Source: CBDCWO01 sp965223405 (GTDB taxonomy: Bacteria; Bacteroidota; Bacteroidia; Chitinophagales; Saprospiraceae). From it: DNA of 64,000 nt. Positions 1-9,824 of the stretch are shown piece by piece. A model generated the notes under the pieces. It did no database searches. It saw only the letters and a list, made by a program, of their open reading frames with translations, and was not told the DNA's origin. The DNA lies in contig CBDCWO010000006.1 in NCBI GenBank assembly GCA_965223405.1, positions 2,604,001-2,668,000 of the forward strand, read 5' to 3'. Each line of letters begins with the position of its first letter. The stretch's first letter is position 1. The translations under genes and the position numbers were made by a program.

Positions 1-606
1 TCTACCACCATATTATCTCCCAAAGTCGATCAGGTTCGGATCCTGATACCCAATAAACCTTCGACAACAAGTTTAAATTGGGAATTATTCGGAAAACATC
101 ATCGAATAAAGAATGTTGACCGGATCGACCTGAATGATTGGATGAAAAAACTTGATCAAAAGGCTGGGATATTAGAGTCTGAATGCATAATCATACCCGA
201 TGATAAACCTTCCGGTAAAGTCGGAGCCGGAGTAATCGGGAATTTGTCATCTGCGGTTCCGGTAGAAGAGTTTTTAGGATTACTTAAAGAAAGGCTTCAT
301 TTAGCATGTATTCGCTACACAAAATTAGTCAAGAGGAGCATATCGAGAGTAGCAGTATGTGGTGGAGCAGGCAGTTTTTTATTAAAGCAAGCGATCAGGG
401 CAGGAGCAGATGTGCTGGTTTCTGCCGACTTTAAGTATCATCAATTTTTTGATGCCGAAGAAAAGATCATCATTGCTGATATAGGACATTATGAAAGCGA
501 ACAATTTACCATCCCTCTGCTACAAGATATTATTATGAATAAATTTAGTAATTTTGCGGTCCATTGCACGAAAGTGATCACGAATCCAATAAAATATTAT
601 AGTTAA
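1..606 (+). CDS. Nif3/YbgI-family dinuclear metal-centre protein (5' partial)
   Basis: The frame is open from base 1, so this is the last 201 residues of a protein that begins before the window. Three blocks identify the C-terminal half of the Nif3 (DUF34) family: a glycine-rich VAVCGGAGSFLL strand-loop, then GADVLVSADFKYH, then IADIGHYESE. The His and Glu of the last block are the expected ligands of the dinuclear metal site. The first visible ~75 residues match the position of the PII-like insert found in long Bacteroidota members, which are about 365 residues long. Annotations of this family as GTP cyclohydrolase are poorly supported, and its biochemical role is unsettled. The stop codon abuts the ATG of the next gene with no spacer, so the two are very probably cotranscribed. 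Family assignment is firm; function is not. Confidence 0.9.
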   Translation, partial: STTILSPKVDQVRILIPNKPSTTSLNWELFGKHHRIKNVDRIDLNDWMKKLDQKAGILESECIIIPDDKPSGKVGAGVIGNLSSAVPVEEFLGLLKERLHLACIRYTKLVKRSISRVAVCGGAGSFLLKQAIRAGADVLVSADFKYHQFFDAEEKIIIADIGHYESEQFTIPLLQDIIMNKFSNFAVHCTKVITNPIKYYS

Positions 607-1365
607 ATGACTAAGAAAGAACTATCTGTTGCAGAAAAATTAAAAACACTTTACGAATTACAATTAATTGATTCACAAGTGGATGAGATACAAGTTTTCA
701 AAGGGGAATTACCGATGGAAGTGAGTGATTTGGAAGATGAGATTGTGGGATTAGAAACCCGGATAAACAGACTTGATGAATCATTGGCTGACTTAAAAAA
801 AGAGAATTCTTCACATGCTATAAATATCAAAGAATCTGAAGCTTTAATAGAGCGTTATGAAACCCAACTGGAAAGTGTTAAAAATAACCGTGAATACGAT
901 GCACTTTCTAAGGAGATTCAATTGCAAAAACTGGAAATTCAACTGTCTGAAAAGAAAATTGGAGAGGTTGGTAAAAATTTAGCGGCTAAGGAGGAATTGT
1001 TGACTACTGCTAGTGAAAGATTGCAGAAACATCAGGAAGCCCTTGCCGTAAAAAAAGTAGAGTTAGAAAAAATCATCGAAAAAACCGAGAAAGAAGAAAA
1101 GAGTTTATTGAAGAAATCTGACAAAGCGAAGGCCAAAATTGATGAACGACTCATGCGTGCTTATAATAAAATCAGATCTTCTTATCGCAACGGCCTTGCG
1201 GTGGTAAACGTTTCAAGAAATGCTTGTGGCGGTTGCTTCAATATGATTCCACCACAGGTTCAATTGGAAATTGGATTACGCAAAAAAATTATTGTCTGCG
1301 AACATTGCGGTAGAATATTAGTCGACGACAATATTTTAAATGTTGGAGTTGGCGAAAAAGCATAA
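607..1365 (+). CDS. Coiled-coil protein with C-terminal C4 zinc ribbon
   Basis: This 252-residue protein starts directly after the stop codon of the Nif3-family gene. Residues ~10-180 are a long, highly charged heptad-rich coiled coil. The last ~60 residues form a zinc ribbon whose ligands are the cysteine pairs in ACGGCF and CEHCGR. The architecture matches the zf-RING_7 (C4-type zinc ribbon) family, which is commonly encoded next to nif3 in Bacteroidota. No catalytic residues are visible; a nucleic-acid or protein adaptor role is inference. The tight coupling suggests that the two products act in one process. The product is cytoplasmic, with no signal peptide or membrane segment. The AT-rich stretch after the stop holds no recognisable terminator. 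Confidence 0.88.
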   Translation: MTKKELSVAEKLKTLYELQLIDSQVDEIQVFKGELPMEVSDLEDEIVGLETRINRLDESLADLKKENSSHAINIKESEALIERYETQLESVKNNREYDALSKEIQLQKLEIQLSEKKIGEVGKNLAAKEELLTTASERLQKHQEALAVKKVELEKIIEKTEKEEKSLLKKSDKAKAKIDERLMRAYNKIRSSYRNGLAVVNVSRNACGGCFNMIPPQVQLEIGLRKKIIVCEHCGRILVDDNILNVGVGEKA

Positions 1366-1434
1366 TTCTCCATCCACTTCAAATTATTTTTAGATAATAT
1401 AAGTTATATACCTGAAAGACAAATACGCAATTGG

Positions 1435-2955
1435 ATGTTGATTCAGGTAAAAGGCTGTACTAAGGCTATAAGGGTCCTGTTGGTCCTGCTATGTGTTGTC
1501 GAAGGAAACGAGCTTTTAGCAAAAGGCGGTTATTTTGATTTTAATCATGGGTGTAAGAAAATTTATCATAAAGTGACATCCTTGCAATTAGATGAAGCAG
1601 AAACCTTGATCCGTAATCAAAAAATCCAGGAACCGGAAAACTTAATACTCGATTATCTAAATAACTATATAGACTTTTTTATACTTTTTATCGGTGAGGA
1701 GGATTATGAATTTAAAAAGCGCGAGCATCATGAGGCTCTTCGCTTGAAGAGATTATCTTCCGGAAACCGAAATTCACCTTATTATCTATACTGTCTGGCC
1801 GAGATCAATTTACAATGGGCACTTATCAGGCTGAAGCAGGAAGAATATTTTAAAGCATATTCGGAGATACGGAGTGCTTATAAATACCTGGAGAAAAATA
1901 CAAGACTTTATCCACAATTCATGCCTAATCTCAAGAGTTTGGGAATTTTACATGCTTTAATTGGTACTATTCCTGATCGCTTCAAAGGTCTGTTTTCATT
2001 TTTTAGTGGAATGCGAGGAACCATTCAGCAAGGCAGAGAAGAAGTAGAAACTGTATTGAGATATGCACAGAATCGAGAATTCATATTTAAAGATGAAACC
2101 ATTATCATGTATGCATTTCTTCTGCTGCATTTAAAAAATGAAGGTGACGAGGCTTGGCAGTTGGTTCAAGAGGGATCCATACAAAACAAAAAAAGTCCAC
2201 TGTATACTTTTGCGGCTTCCAGTGTGGCTATGCATACCGGAAGAAATGATGATGCTATTAAGATCCTCTCCCGAAGAACTATTCCTACCGGATCCTATCC
2301 GTTTTATTATCTTGATTTTGTATTGGGAACGGCAAAACTCAGGCGGTTAGACCCTGATGCAGACACTTATCTGTTGACTTTTGTCACACACTTCAAGGGG
2401 CGCAATTATATTAAAGAAGCCTATCAGAAGCTTGCTTGGTCTGCGCTGGTAGATGGAAAGGTGAAAGAATATGAAAAATATTTGGAGAAGTGTGAAAAAT
2501 TTGGAAAAGCCATCCTGGATGAAGATAAAAGTGCGCTGTTGGAAGCCCAATCCAAAAGTCGACCTCGAGTAGATTTGTTAAAAGGGCGGTTGTTATTTGA
2601 TGGAGGTTATTATGTTAAAGCGCTACAGATTCTGGAAACTGCTGAAAAAAACTTATCCAAAAGTAATAAAGCGGATTATCTTGAATACATTTATCGCAAA
2701 GGAAGAGTATATCAAGCTTTAAACCGGATACCGGAGGCAATTAGGTTTTATCAACTCACCATCGAGTTGGGTAGTGAGGCACCAAAATATTACGCCTGTA
2801 AGTCCGCGTTGTTAATCGGAAATATTTTTGAATCTCAAGGAAAGATGGCAGAAGCAAGAAAGTATTATAAAGCTTGTTTAAGGATCTACCCGGCAGAATT
2901 TCGAACCAGTCTACATCAAAAGGCTAAAGCAGGAATAAACCGCATGCTGAAGTAA
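1435..2955 (+). CDS. Exported tetratricopeptide-repeat protein
   Basis: The 506-residue product has an N-terminal hydrophobic stretch (about residues 12-24) consistent with a signal peptide or anchor. It then consists of helical repeats. The clearest TPR-like units lie near the C-terminus, around residues 390-500, with the usual small-residue/aromatic spacing (for example YYVKALQILETA, then IPEAIRFYQLTIELG). The central region is rich in Tyr and Lys and resembles hypothetical TPR proteins of Bacteroidota that are often annotated only by the repeat. No enzymatic motif is present. It lies 69 bp after the zinc-ribbon gene, so readthrough is possible, and it converges on metK with only 35 bp between them. 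A periplasmic scaffold role is inference. Confidence 0.75.
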   Translation: MLIQVKGCTKAIRVLLVLLCVVEGNELLAKGGYFDFNHGCKKIYHKVTSLQLDEAETLIRNQKIQEPENLILDYLNNYIDFFILFIGEEDYEFKKREHHEALRLKRLSSGNRNSPYYLYCLAEINLQWALIRLKQEEYFKAYSEIRSAYKYLEKNTRLYPQFMPNLKSLGILHALIGTIPDRFKGLFSFFSGMRGTIQQGREEVETVLRYAQNREFIFKDETIIMYAFLLLHLKNEGDEAWQLVQEGSIQNKKSPLYTFAASSVAMHTGRNDDAIKILSRRTIPTGSYPFYYLDFVLGTAKLRRLDPDADTYLLTFVTHFKGRNYIKEAYQKLAWSALVDGKVKEYEKYLEKCEKFGKAILDEDKSALLEAQSKSRPRVDLLKGRLLFDGGYYVKALQILETAEKNLSKSNKADYLEYIYRKGRVYQALNRIPEAIRFYQLTIELGSEAPKYYACKSALLIGNIFESQGKMAEARKYYKACLRIYPAEFRTSLHQKAKAGINRMLK

Positions 2956-2990
2956 TCTGGTTAAGATTTTCGAACAGGTCAAACCTCTAA

Positions 2991-4250
2991 TTAATTAAGT
3001 CCGAATTCCTCTTTAATCGTTTCTACTAAGTCTAATTTTTCCCAGGTAAAGGTTTCAAATTTTTTAGCTTCCATAGCACCATTTACCCCAACTTTTACTT
3101 CTATGAATTGTGGACTTCTTCCCATATGTCCGTATGCCGCGGTAGGTTTAAAAATTGGATTGCGTAATCCAAATTTTTTAATGATTGCAGCCGGTCTCAA
3201 ATCTATCATTTTAGAAATTCTTTGGGCAATCTCCCCATCGGTAAGGTTATCGATTTTGCACGTATCATAGGTATCTACAAAGATACCTACCGGATCAGCC
3301 ACTCCAATGGCGTAAGCAATTTGTACTAGGCATTGGTCTGCCAATCCGGCAGCGACCATATTTTTTGCCAAATAGCGTGTAGCATAAGCTGCAGAGCGGT
3401 CAACCTTGGTAGAATCTTTACCGGAGAAAGCACCTCCACCATGTGCTCCTCTACCTCCATAGGTATCTACAATTATTTTCCTCCCGGTGAGACCAGTATC
3501 TCCATGCGGACCTCCTATTACAAATTTTCCAGTAGGATTTACGAATAGTTTGTATTTGGTATCAAAGAGTTTTCTATTTTTTGCCGGAAGTTTTTTAATC
3601 ACCCTGGGTAGTAAGATGTTTTGAACATCTTCTTTTATCTTTTTTAACATCTTTTTCTCAGTATCAAATTCATCGTGCTGAGTTGATACAACGATGGTGT
3701 CGATGCGTAAGGGTTTGTGGTCATCGCTATATTCCATTGTCACCTGAGCTTTTGAGTCCGGACGTAAATAGGTCATCTGACGATTTTTCTTACGTATATC
3801 GGCCAGCTCTATTAATATCATATGAGATATTTGCAGCGGCAACGGCATGAAATTGTTGGATTCATTAGTGGCGTATCCAAACATCATACCCTGATCTCCG
3901 GCACCCATTTCCATTTCATCCTTCCCGACATCCACACCTTGGGCAATATCCGGACTTTGTTCATGAATAGACGACATAACTCCACAGGCGTCAGCATCAA
4001 ATTGATATTCCGACCGGGTATAGCCAATTTCCTTAATGGTCTGGCGCACGACGTTTTGGATATCCACGTAAGCTGTAGATCTCACCTCCCCGGATACTAC
4101 AGCTAAGCCCGTAGTGACAAGGGTTTCACAAGCTACTTTACTATTGGGATCCTGGGCCAGAAATGCATCAAGGATAGCATCCGAAATCTGATCGGCAACT
4201 TTATCGGGATGTCCTTCAGAGACTGATTCTGAAGTAAATAAGTATGACAT
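2991..4250 (-). CDS. metK: S-adenosylmethionine synthetase
   Basis: The 419-residue enzyme makes S-adenosylmethionine from methionine and ATP in the cytoplasm. Diagnostic motifs are all present: GHPDKVADQISDAILD at the N-terminus, the methionine/ATP-binding GAGDQGMMFGYAT, and the phosphate-binding GGGAFSGKDSTKVDRSAAY loop. The length is slightly above the usual ~385-400 residues but within the Bacteroidota range. The gene is transcribed alone towards the TPR gene. The 84-bp leader on the coding strand contains a TATTTTTG -7 box. I looked there for a SAM riboswitch and saw no SAM-I-like helix set. Confidence 0.98.
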   Translation of the reverse strand: MSYLFTSESVSEGHPDKVADQISDAILDAFLAQDPNSKVACETLVTTGLAVVSGEVRSTAYVDIQNVVRQTIKEIGYTRSEYQFDADACGVMSSIHEQSPDIAQGVDVGKDEMEMGAGDQGMMFGYATNESNNFMPLPLQISHMILIELADIRKKNRQMTYLRPDSKAQVTMEYSDDHKPLRIDTIVVSTQHDEFDTEKKMLKKIKEDVQNILLPRVIKKLPAKNRKLFDTKYKLFVNPTGKFVIGGPHGDTGLTGRKIIVDTYGGRGAHGGGAFSGKDSTKVDRSAAYATRYLAKNMVAAGLADQCLVQIAYAIGVADPVGIFVDTYDTCKIDNLTDGEIAQRISKMIDLRPAAIIKKFGLRNPIFKPTAAYGHMGRSPQFIEVKVGVNGAMEAKKFETFTWEKLDLVETIKEEFGLN

Positions 4251-4296
4251 TTATATGGATTTAAGCAAAATAATCGCAATGTTCACAAATCGCAGG

Positions 4297-4304
4297 CAAA
4301 AATA
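4297..4304 (-). promoter_or_regulatory. Candidate -7 box upstream of metK
   Basis: On the minus strand these bases read TATTTTTG, a match to the Bacteroidota consensus TAnnTTTG. The box would give a start site about 40 nt before the metK ATG. No convincing TTTG -33 element lies 19-21 nt upstream, so this is a half-supported promoter. The same word occurs 30-70 nt upstream of other genes in this window. Confidence 0.4.
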
Positions 4305-4334
4305 GAAAACCTAAGCATAAAAGACTTTGAAATC

Positions 4335-4940
4335 TTACTTTATTTCACATCTCAACAGATATTCTTCACCGATATAACCTTCAAAGATATCACCGATCTG
4401 TACTGGACCAACACCGGCTGGAGTACCAGTAAATATCAAATCTCCAGTATGCAGTGTAAATCGTTGAGAAATATAACTTAAGAGTATATCGAATCCAAAT
4501 ATGAGATCATTGGTATCTCCCCGTTGGATTACTGATCCATTTTTTTTCAGAGTAAACTGAATGGAGTCCATATGATCTGGATAAGCAATAAATTTGCCGA
4601 CTGGAGCTGATTGGTCAAAGGCTTTGGCTATTTCCCAAGGATGACCTTTTTTCTTACATACTTTTTGAATATCGCGGGCGGTAAAGTCGATTCCTATCGA
4701 AATTTGATTGTAATAATTGTGGGCAAATTCTTTTTGGATGTGCCTGCCGTTCTTGCAAACTTTCAATACTAGTTCTCCCTCGTAATGTACATCTTGACTG
4801 AATTCCGGATAATAAAATGGTTTATCATTAACCAATAGCGAAGTTGAAGGTTTCATAAACAATAGAGGCTCAGTAGGTATCGGATTGTTTAGTTCGATCG
4901 CGTGTTCGGCATAATTTCTTCCTACACAGATGATTTTCAT
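4335..4940 (-). CDS. Fumarylacetoacetate hydrolase (FAH) family protein
   Basis: This 201-residue single-domain protein of the FAH/FAHD1 type begins MKIICVGRNYAEHA. It contains the metal-binding HYEGELVL block, GIDFTARD, and the terminal GDLIFTGTPAGVGPVQIGD signature. Family members hydrolyse or decarboxylate beta-diketo acids such as acylpyruvates and oxaloacetate, or isomerise hydroxylated dienoates. The short form resembles mitochondrial FAHD1-like acylpyruvase/oxaloacetate decarboxylase, but substrate cannot be read from sequence. It starts 10 nt after the TonB receptor gene ends, so it may be the last gene of that transcript. The product is cytoplasmic. Confidence 0.9.
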   Translation of the reverse strand: MKIICVGRNYAEHAIELNNPIPTEPLLFMKPSTSLLVNDKPFYYPEFSQDVHYEGELVLKVCKNGRHIQKEFAHNYYNQISIGIDFTARDIQKVCKKKGHPWEIAKAFDQSAPVGKFIAYPDHMDSIQFTLKKNGSVIQRGDTNDLIFGFDILLSYISQRFTLHTGDLIFTGTPAGVGPVQIGDIFEGYIGEEYLLRCEIK

Positions 4941-4950
4941 ACATATAGTG

Positions 4951-7227
4951 TTAGAGAAATATTTTATAACTGATTATCGGTAATATTCCTAATTGATAAT
5001 TAAGATTAACCTGATCTAAAAAAGGATCAAAATAGTGGAAAGATGCATTTTTTTGATTATTCAAATTTTGGATATCCAATGCCAAAAGACTACTTCTTTT
5101 TGCCTTATTTATACGATAGTAAATTCTAAAATTAATCTTTAAAAAATGATCTAATTGATTACTGAAACCTGTGCTGTAATCAAAGACAGTTTTCATTATT
5201 TCTCTAGATTCACCAACATCAATCGCGGGTTCCCGCAAACCTCCTCCGGTTACGCCATGCAAATTCAATCCGAGAATGTAGTTTTTATTTTCCTTTGACC
5301 AGGTGATCTCTTTGCCAATAGTGCCATTAAAGATAAATCGATTGTCAAACCGGCTTGGTTGCCATGATTCATTCTGATCCTGAAATTCGGATTTGAACCA
5401 AGAGGTGCTTACTAAAAAGTACCACTGGTTGTTGATGAATTTTTGAATGCTCAACTCGGTACCAAATGCCCGTGCTTTAGTTGCCGTTGGATCCAGAGGT
5501 TCTAATAAAACATCGTCAAACCAATTGAACGAAACCTGGCCAGAATGGTTATCAAGGATAAGGTCTAAATAATTCTGGATGTAAAACTCTCCTTTGAAAT
5601 ACAAACTTGAACTGGGTATGTATTGATAACTAAGTCCGCTATGAATGGTTTTCTGTAGGGGAAGTTTACTTTCCTGGACTCTGTAGATCAATGGATGAAA
5701 AAGTTGACTTTGATATCCAGTGTAAAAATAGATCCGGTGCTTAGGTTGTATTGGATATGAAATTGAAATTCTTGGTTCGAGAGAAAAACCGTCATTTAAA
5801 GAAAAATAGGAGCCATATATTCCCAATTCAGCTCCCGCCTTTTCGCCAAGTCTGGTTAAGAATGTAGCATAGGGGGCAATGTAAGTACCCTGGTCGTTTT
5901 TCACATTGTCGTTATCGATATAAGATTTCCATTCAAATCGATGTTGTGTGAAATTAATACCTGTTTTGAAAGTTAATCCGGACTCAAGGATGGTTGCAAA
6001 TTGGGTATTCCAAGACCATTTTGACTGATTGACCAGATCATCATCAAATATTGAATCTTCACTACCTGGATCCTCCCACTCTGAAGTCCGTGAAGCCTCC
6101 AGAGATGACCACGCTAAACCACTTTTAAAAATTGATTTATTACCAACTGGCGTAGTATACCGTGATCCAAGCACATAGGCTTGATTGCGATAATCGATAT
6201 TAAATAGATCTTTAAATATCTCTTGCTCTTCGGCAGGTTTTGCTTCAAATAGGTTACTGCTTTTACCCCAAATACCGAACAATTTGATATGTCCCTTTCC
6301 GGAGGGTAAATAGACATGGGCGGACAAATCTTGAAATCGTATCTCTTCATCGCCCAGGTTTACTCCCAACGAGGAAAGCAGACCGATGGTGGAGTAACGG
6401 TAATTGGTTACATATGAGGCTCCATTTTTTGATAAAGGACCTTCAATGGCTGCATCCAGACCGAGTATTCCGACTTGTCCGGTAAATGCATGTTTTTCGG
6501 AATTCCCTTTTCTCAACTGCATATCGAGGACACCACTTAAAGCGTTTCCGGCATCTCCAGGTAATAGGCCGTTGTAATAATCTGATTTCTCCAACAATTG
6601 GGCGCTAATCATGTTTACTCCTCCACCATTCAAAGAAGGTTTATCCGAAGCAGTTCCAGCATTATTGGTATGATTGGGATTAACAATCTCTAAACCCTCT
6701 AACCTCCAACCAAAATAATTTGGTGAACTACCTCTGATCATAATATGGTTGGCCTGATCATTTACTGAAATTACACCCGGAAAGGTTGCTATCAGGCGGG
6801 CCGGATCAAAAAAAGTAGCGGGAAAACGATCGGTTTCCTCTACAGTTATAGAATAGTTATTTTCCAAAGTTTGCACGATGCGATGGTCGCGTATAAAAAT
6901 CGTATCGGAGGTATAACCCAGTGGTTGTAATCGAATAATTATATTTGGCTCCACACCTGACCCAATGAGATAGTCAGTGATTAAAAAATCACGATAATTA
7001 TTTGCCGAACACATGATGGAATACCTTCCAACTTCAACCTCTTTAATTTGAAAATGACCACTTTGATCTGTGAGTGCGCTCTGATCGGAAGATAGATTAA
7101 TAAATGCGCCAGGAACCGGAAGCTCCGTTATGGCATGGACCACTTTACCTTTGAGGGTAATATTTTGACCTGTAAGCGGAGAAAAAAAAACTAAAAATAG
7201 GTAAAAATGTATCTTATACATTTCCAA
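4951..7227 (-). CDS. TonB-dependent receptor with carboxypeptidase-like regulatory domain
   Basis: The 758-residue outer-membrane protein has a signal peptide (MEMYKIHFYLFLVFF.., cleavage after about residue 20). Next comes a carboxypeptidase-regulatory-like beta-sandwich (about residues 24-110, LKGKVVHAITELPVPGAFI). A plug domain spans about residues 120-260, with the RGSSPNYFGWRLEGLEIVNP block and GNALSGVLDMQLRKGN. A C-terminal beta-barrel is rich in aromatic-alternating strands. It is of the short ~750-residue class without a SusD partner. Its start overlaps the end of the upstream isomerase gene by 14 bp, which indicates coupling. The neighbours (isomerase, sialidase-like protein) suggest a sugar or glycoconjugate ligand, but this is inference; no metal or cobalamin regulator is visible. 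Confidence 0.88.
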   Translation of the reverse strand: MEMYKIHFYLFLVFFSPLTGQNITLKGKVVHAITELPVPGAFINLSSDQSALTDQSGHFQIKEVEVGRYSIMCSANNYRDFLITDYLIGSGVEPNIIIRLQPLGYTSDTIFIRDHRIVQTLENNYSITVEETDRFPATFFDPARLIATFPGVISVNDQANHIMIRGSSPNYFGWRLEGLEIVNPNHTNNAGTASDKPSLNGGGVNMISAQLLEKSDYYNGLLPGDAGNALSGVLDMQLRKGNSEKHAFTGQVGILGLDAAIEGPLSKNGASYVTNYRYSTIGLLSSLGVNLGDEEIRFQDLSAHVYLPSGKGHIKLFGIWGKSSNLFEAKPAEEQEIFKDLFNIDYRNQAYVLGSRYTTPVGNKSIFKSGLAWSSLEASRTSEWEDPGSEDSIFDDDLVNQSKWSWNTQFATILESGLTFKTGINFTQHRFEWKSYIDNDNVKNDQGTYIAPYATFLTRLGEKAGAELGIYGSYFSLNDGFSLEPRISISYPIQPKHRIYFYTGYQSQLFHPLIYRVQESKLPLQKTIHSGLSYQYIPSSSLYFKGEFYIQNYLDLILDNHSGQVSFNWFDDVLLEPLDPTATKARAFGTELSIQKFINNQWYFLVSTSWFKSEFQDQNESWQPSRFDNRFIFNGTIGKEITWSKENKNYILGLNLHGVTGGGLREPAIDVGESREIMKTVFDYSTGFSNQLDHFLKINFRIYYRINKAKRSSLLALDIQNLNNQKNASFHYFDPFLDQVNLNYQLGILPIISYKIFL

Positions 7228-8269
7228 TTACTTTCGAGATCAATTCTTGATCCACACCGGAATCCGCAAAATCATCAAAGGCTTTTTTCGCTACTTCAAT
7301 GATGTGATTTTCAATAAATATTGCACCTTCACTAGCGCCTTGCTCGCTATCTTTTAAACAACATTCCCACTCGAGCACAGCCCATCCATCAAATCCATAT
7401 TGCGTCAACTTGCTGAAAATGCTAACAAAATCTACTTGTCCATCCCCCAGAGATCTAAATCTACCGGCTCTGTTGACCCAATTCTGATAACCGCCATAGA
7501 CCCCACATCGTCCATTTGGGTTAAACTCTGCGTCCTTTACATGAAACATTTTGATAAATGGATGATACAAGTCGATGAAATGTAAATAGTCTAACTGTTG
7601 CAAAACAAAGTGACTGGGATCATATAAGATATTGGCGCGTGGATGATCTTTTGCGGCTTCCCGGAACATTTCAAAAGTAATTCCATCGTGTAGATCTTCA
7701 CCGGGATGAATTTCATAACAAAGATCAACGCCACAATTATCATACTCATTTAATATCGGGACCCATCTGGAGGCCAATTCTTTAAAAGCTTCTTCCACCA
7801 ACCCTGCCGGACGTTGCGGCCAGGGGTAAACCGTATGCCAGATCAGTGCGCCGGAAAAGGTCACATGAGCATTTAATCCCATATTTTCTGAGGCTTTAGC
7901 CGCCCATAACAATTGTTGTACTGCCCATTTCTGTCTGGCTTTTGGATTATTCTGAACTTCCTCAGGAGCAAATCCGTCAAATAGCAAATCGTAGGCTGGA
8001 TGTACCGCAACCAGTTGTCCTTGCAAATGAGTGGATAACTCGGTAATTTCTAATCCAAACGAATTGACCATTCCCTTTAATTCTTCACAGTAAGTGATGC
8101 TGGTTGCAGCCTTCTCAAGGTCGATCAACCGACCATCCCAAGTGGGAATTTGAATGCCTTTGTAGCCATAATCGGCAGCCCATTTACAAAGATTTTGCAA
8201 TGAATTATGAGGTGGGTTATCACCGGCAAACTGAGCTAGAAAAATGGCTGGTCCTTTAATTGTTTTCAT
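7214..8269 (-). CDS. Sugar phosphate isomerase/epimerase (xylose-isomerase-like TIM barrel)
   Basis: I chose the ATG at 8269 (protein MKTIKGPAIFLAQF.., 351 residues). The upstream in-frame ATG at 8404 would add 45 residues encoded by a TGAG-repeat tract and looks spurious. The protein has the AP-endonuclease-2/xylose-isomerase-like TIM-barrel fold. Metal-ligand blocks are visible: the Glu in LCYEIHPGEDLHDG, Asp and His in ILYDPSHFVLQQLD, His in IKMFHVKDAEF and Glu in AVLEWECCL. This family isomerises, epimerises or oxidises sugars and inositols, and the substrate is unknown here. It is cytoplasmic and overlaps the TonB receptor gene by 14 bp, which points to joint uptake and processing of one carbohydrate. 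Confidence 0.88.
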   Translation of the reverse strand: MKTIKGPAIFLAQFAGDNPPHNSLQNLCKWAADYGYKGIQIPTWDGRLIDLEKAATSITYCEELKGMVNSFGLEITELSTHLQGQLVAVHPAYDLLFDGFAPEEVQNNPKARQKWAVQQLLWAAKASENMGLNAHVTFSGALIWHTVYPWPQRPAGLVEEAFKELASRWVPILNEYDNCGVDLCYEIHPGEDLHDGITFEMFREAAKDHPRANILYDPSHFVLQQLDYLHFIDLYHPFIKMFHVKDAEFNPNGRCGVYGGYQNWVNRAGRFRSLGDGQVDFVSIFSKLTQYGFDGWAVLEWECCLKDSEQGASEGAIFIENHIIEVAKKAFDDFADSGVDQELISKVIGNV

Positions 8270-8341
8270 GTGAAATCCCAATTTTAAGTGAGCGATAAAG
8301 ATAGCATTTTGTCTCGAGTAGTTTGCAATGTAATTGGAAAA

Positions 8342-8390
8342 GAGTATTGTGATGTCAGATGGAGTATTGAGATGTGAGTATTGAGTATTG
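8342..8390. repeat. Short GAGTATTG direct repeats
   Basis: GAGTATTG occurs at 8342, 8362, 8376 and 8383, the last two overlapping by one base. The sequence around 8361 (GGAGTATTGAGA) recurs at 17051. The tract lies just upstream of the isomerase start. The rest of the gap up to 8566 shows no gene, RNA or clear terminator. Confidence 0.6.
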
Positions 8391-8566
8391 AGATAAGAGT
8401 CCATGCCTGAATAAGGGTTAGGGTTCGTATATCAAATAGGACTAATACCTAATGAATCATTCGATTACTTTGGGACTGTCGTATTGATAGCCAGACTCTT
8501 TTATTTGTTAACGAACAAAATCATAACATCTGATGACAAAACAAATCTGCTGTCGGAAGTTTGGTA

Positions 8567-9574
8567 TTACTCCAAAGGAATTTCAGCGAGATAGATATCC
8601 GCATTTCCCTCATGCGAGGAGTAATAGGAAACCAAAATTCGGGATTTCTCAATCACAAATCCGGGATAGCTGCAATCCCCTCCCGATGGCAAGCGATAAA
8701 ATTCTTCAAACTCACCTTTTAAAGTACCTTTTAGGATTCCAACATAAGCACCATCCGGCCTGTACATTCTCCCCCCTGCCCAAACCTGTCCATTGGGATG
8801 AATTTCAAAGTCCGGTCCACCAATACGCTCCTCTAATTTGATCCATTTCCAAGATTTATATGGCGGTGAACTCCAGCCCCACATGCCTACCTTATCTCCT
8901 TCTTCTCTCCGGTGAAGGATGTACATGGTTCCATTTTCATCAAATCTGATCGTCGCTTCATTAGGCCTGCCATCCAAGTCAAGCGAGTTAATTAATGAAA
9001 AGTTTATTCCATCCACGGAATGCACTAAGGAAGTTGACTCCTTATTGCCCTGATACAATACACCATAAGCTGTATTTTTAAACCAGGTTACTCTCCACAG
9101 CCAATCATTATTGCTACGAACATTCTCATCAATAAGCACAGGAACCGGATCCGAAAATTTTGCGCCACTAGCATCTGAGAAAGAAACATAAGTTTTCCTG
9201 CCTACGAGTTTTCTTTCCTGATAATCCGACCCTCCCATGATGACCATTATTTTTCCATTAGGTGTAATGGAAAGCTTGGGATCTCTAAGATCGATACCCG
9301 GTTTGGAAAGGGTCGTTAGATCCGTCCAGGTTTTCCCATCTTTGGAAACAATGATTTTTGTTTGTCCATCCCGACCAAAGACATGATGTTCACCGGATCT
9401 GAACGCACAATAATACTCGTCTTTGAATTTGATCAACGAAGTAAATGCATCGTGATTTGGGCTTTGATAAATCCTTTGAACGGAATATTCTGCATGCTGT
9501 CCCGGAAGATAATTATGGTTAAGGATCGCAAACAGTATCACAAGTATTAGCCGGAACTTAAATAACTTTATCAT
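8567..9574 (-). CDS. Sialidase-like (BNR/Asp-box beta-propeller) secreted protein
   Basis: The 335-residue protein has a signal peptide (MIKLFKFRLILVILFAIL.., cleavage near residue 25). It continues as a beta-propeller with at least one clean Asp-box, SKDGKTWTDL. An FRSGE-type arginine near the N-terminus sits where sialidases have their FRIP motif. Bacterial exo-alpha-sialidases remove terminal sialic acid from glycans. This protein is short, and many Bacteroidota homologues are annotated only as sialidase family or glycoside-hydrolase-like, so activity is uncertain. It lies upstream of and parallel to the isomerase, with a 297-bp gap that argues against tight coupling. Confidence 0.72.
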   Translation of the reverse strand: MIKLFKFRLILVILFAILNHNYLPGQHAEYSVQRIYQSPNHDAFTSLIKFKDEYYCAFRSGEHHVFGRDGQTKIIVSKDGKTWTDLTTLSKPGIDLRDPKLSITPNGKIMVIMGGSDYQERKLVGRKTYVSFSDASGAKFSDPVPVLIDENVRSNNDWLWRVTWFKNTAYGVLYQGNKESTSLVHSVDGINFSLINSLDLDGRPNEATIRFDENGTMYILHRREEGDKVGMWGWSSPPYKSWKWIKLEERIGGPDFEIHPNGQVWAGGRMYRPDGAYVGILKGTLKGEFEEFYRLPSGGDCSYPGFVIEKSRILVSYYSSHEGNADIYLAEIPLE

Positions 9575-9824
9575 GTTCGATTGAATCTATTGGTAAACGA
9601 CCTAATATACAAATGAATCCAGACATTCTTTGGAATTCCAGGTCACTACAAAAAAACTAGTGAGTCCTCTCCGAAAAGTGACATTTAAAGGAACACTTCA
9701 AATTATGCCAAATATTATTTGCTCACCCGCCACCCAAAACTCTGAATGGACCTGACCACAGATCCATTTTTTACCCGAACCCATAAGGGAATGCGACCGC
9801 GTATTCAATTACAGCAAATTATGC

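Noticed and set aside
4251..4334. SAM riboswitch upstream of metK
   Set aside because: The leader is only 84 nt and shows no SAM-I-type helices or conserved core; a plain -7 promoter box explains it better.
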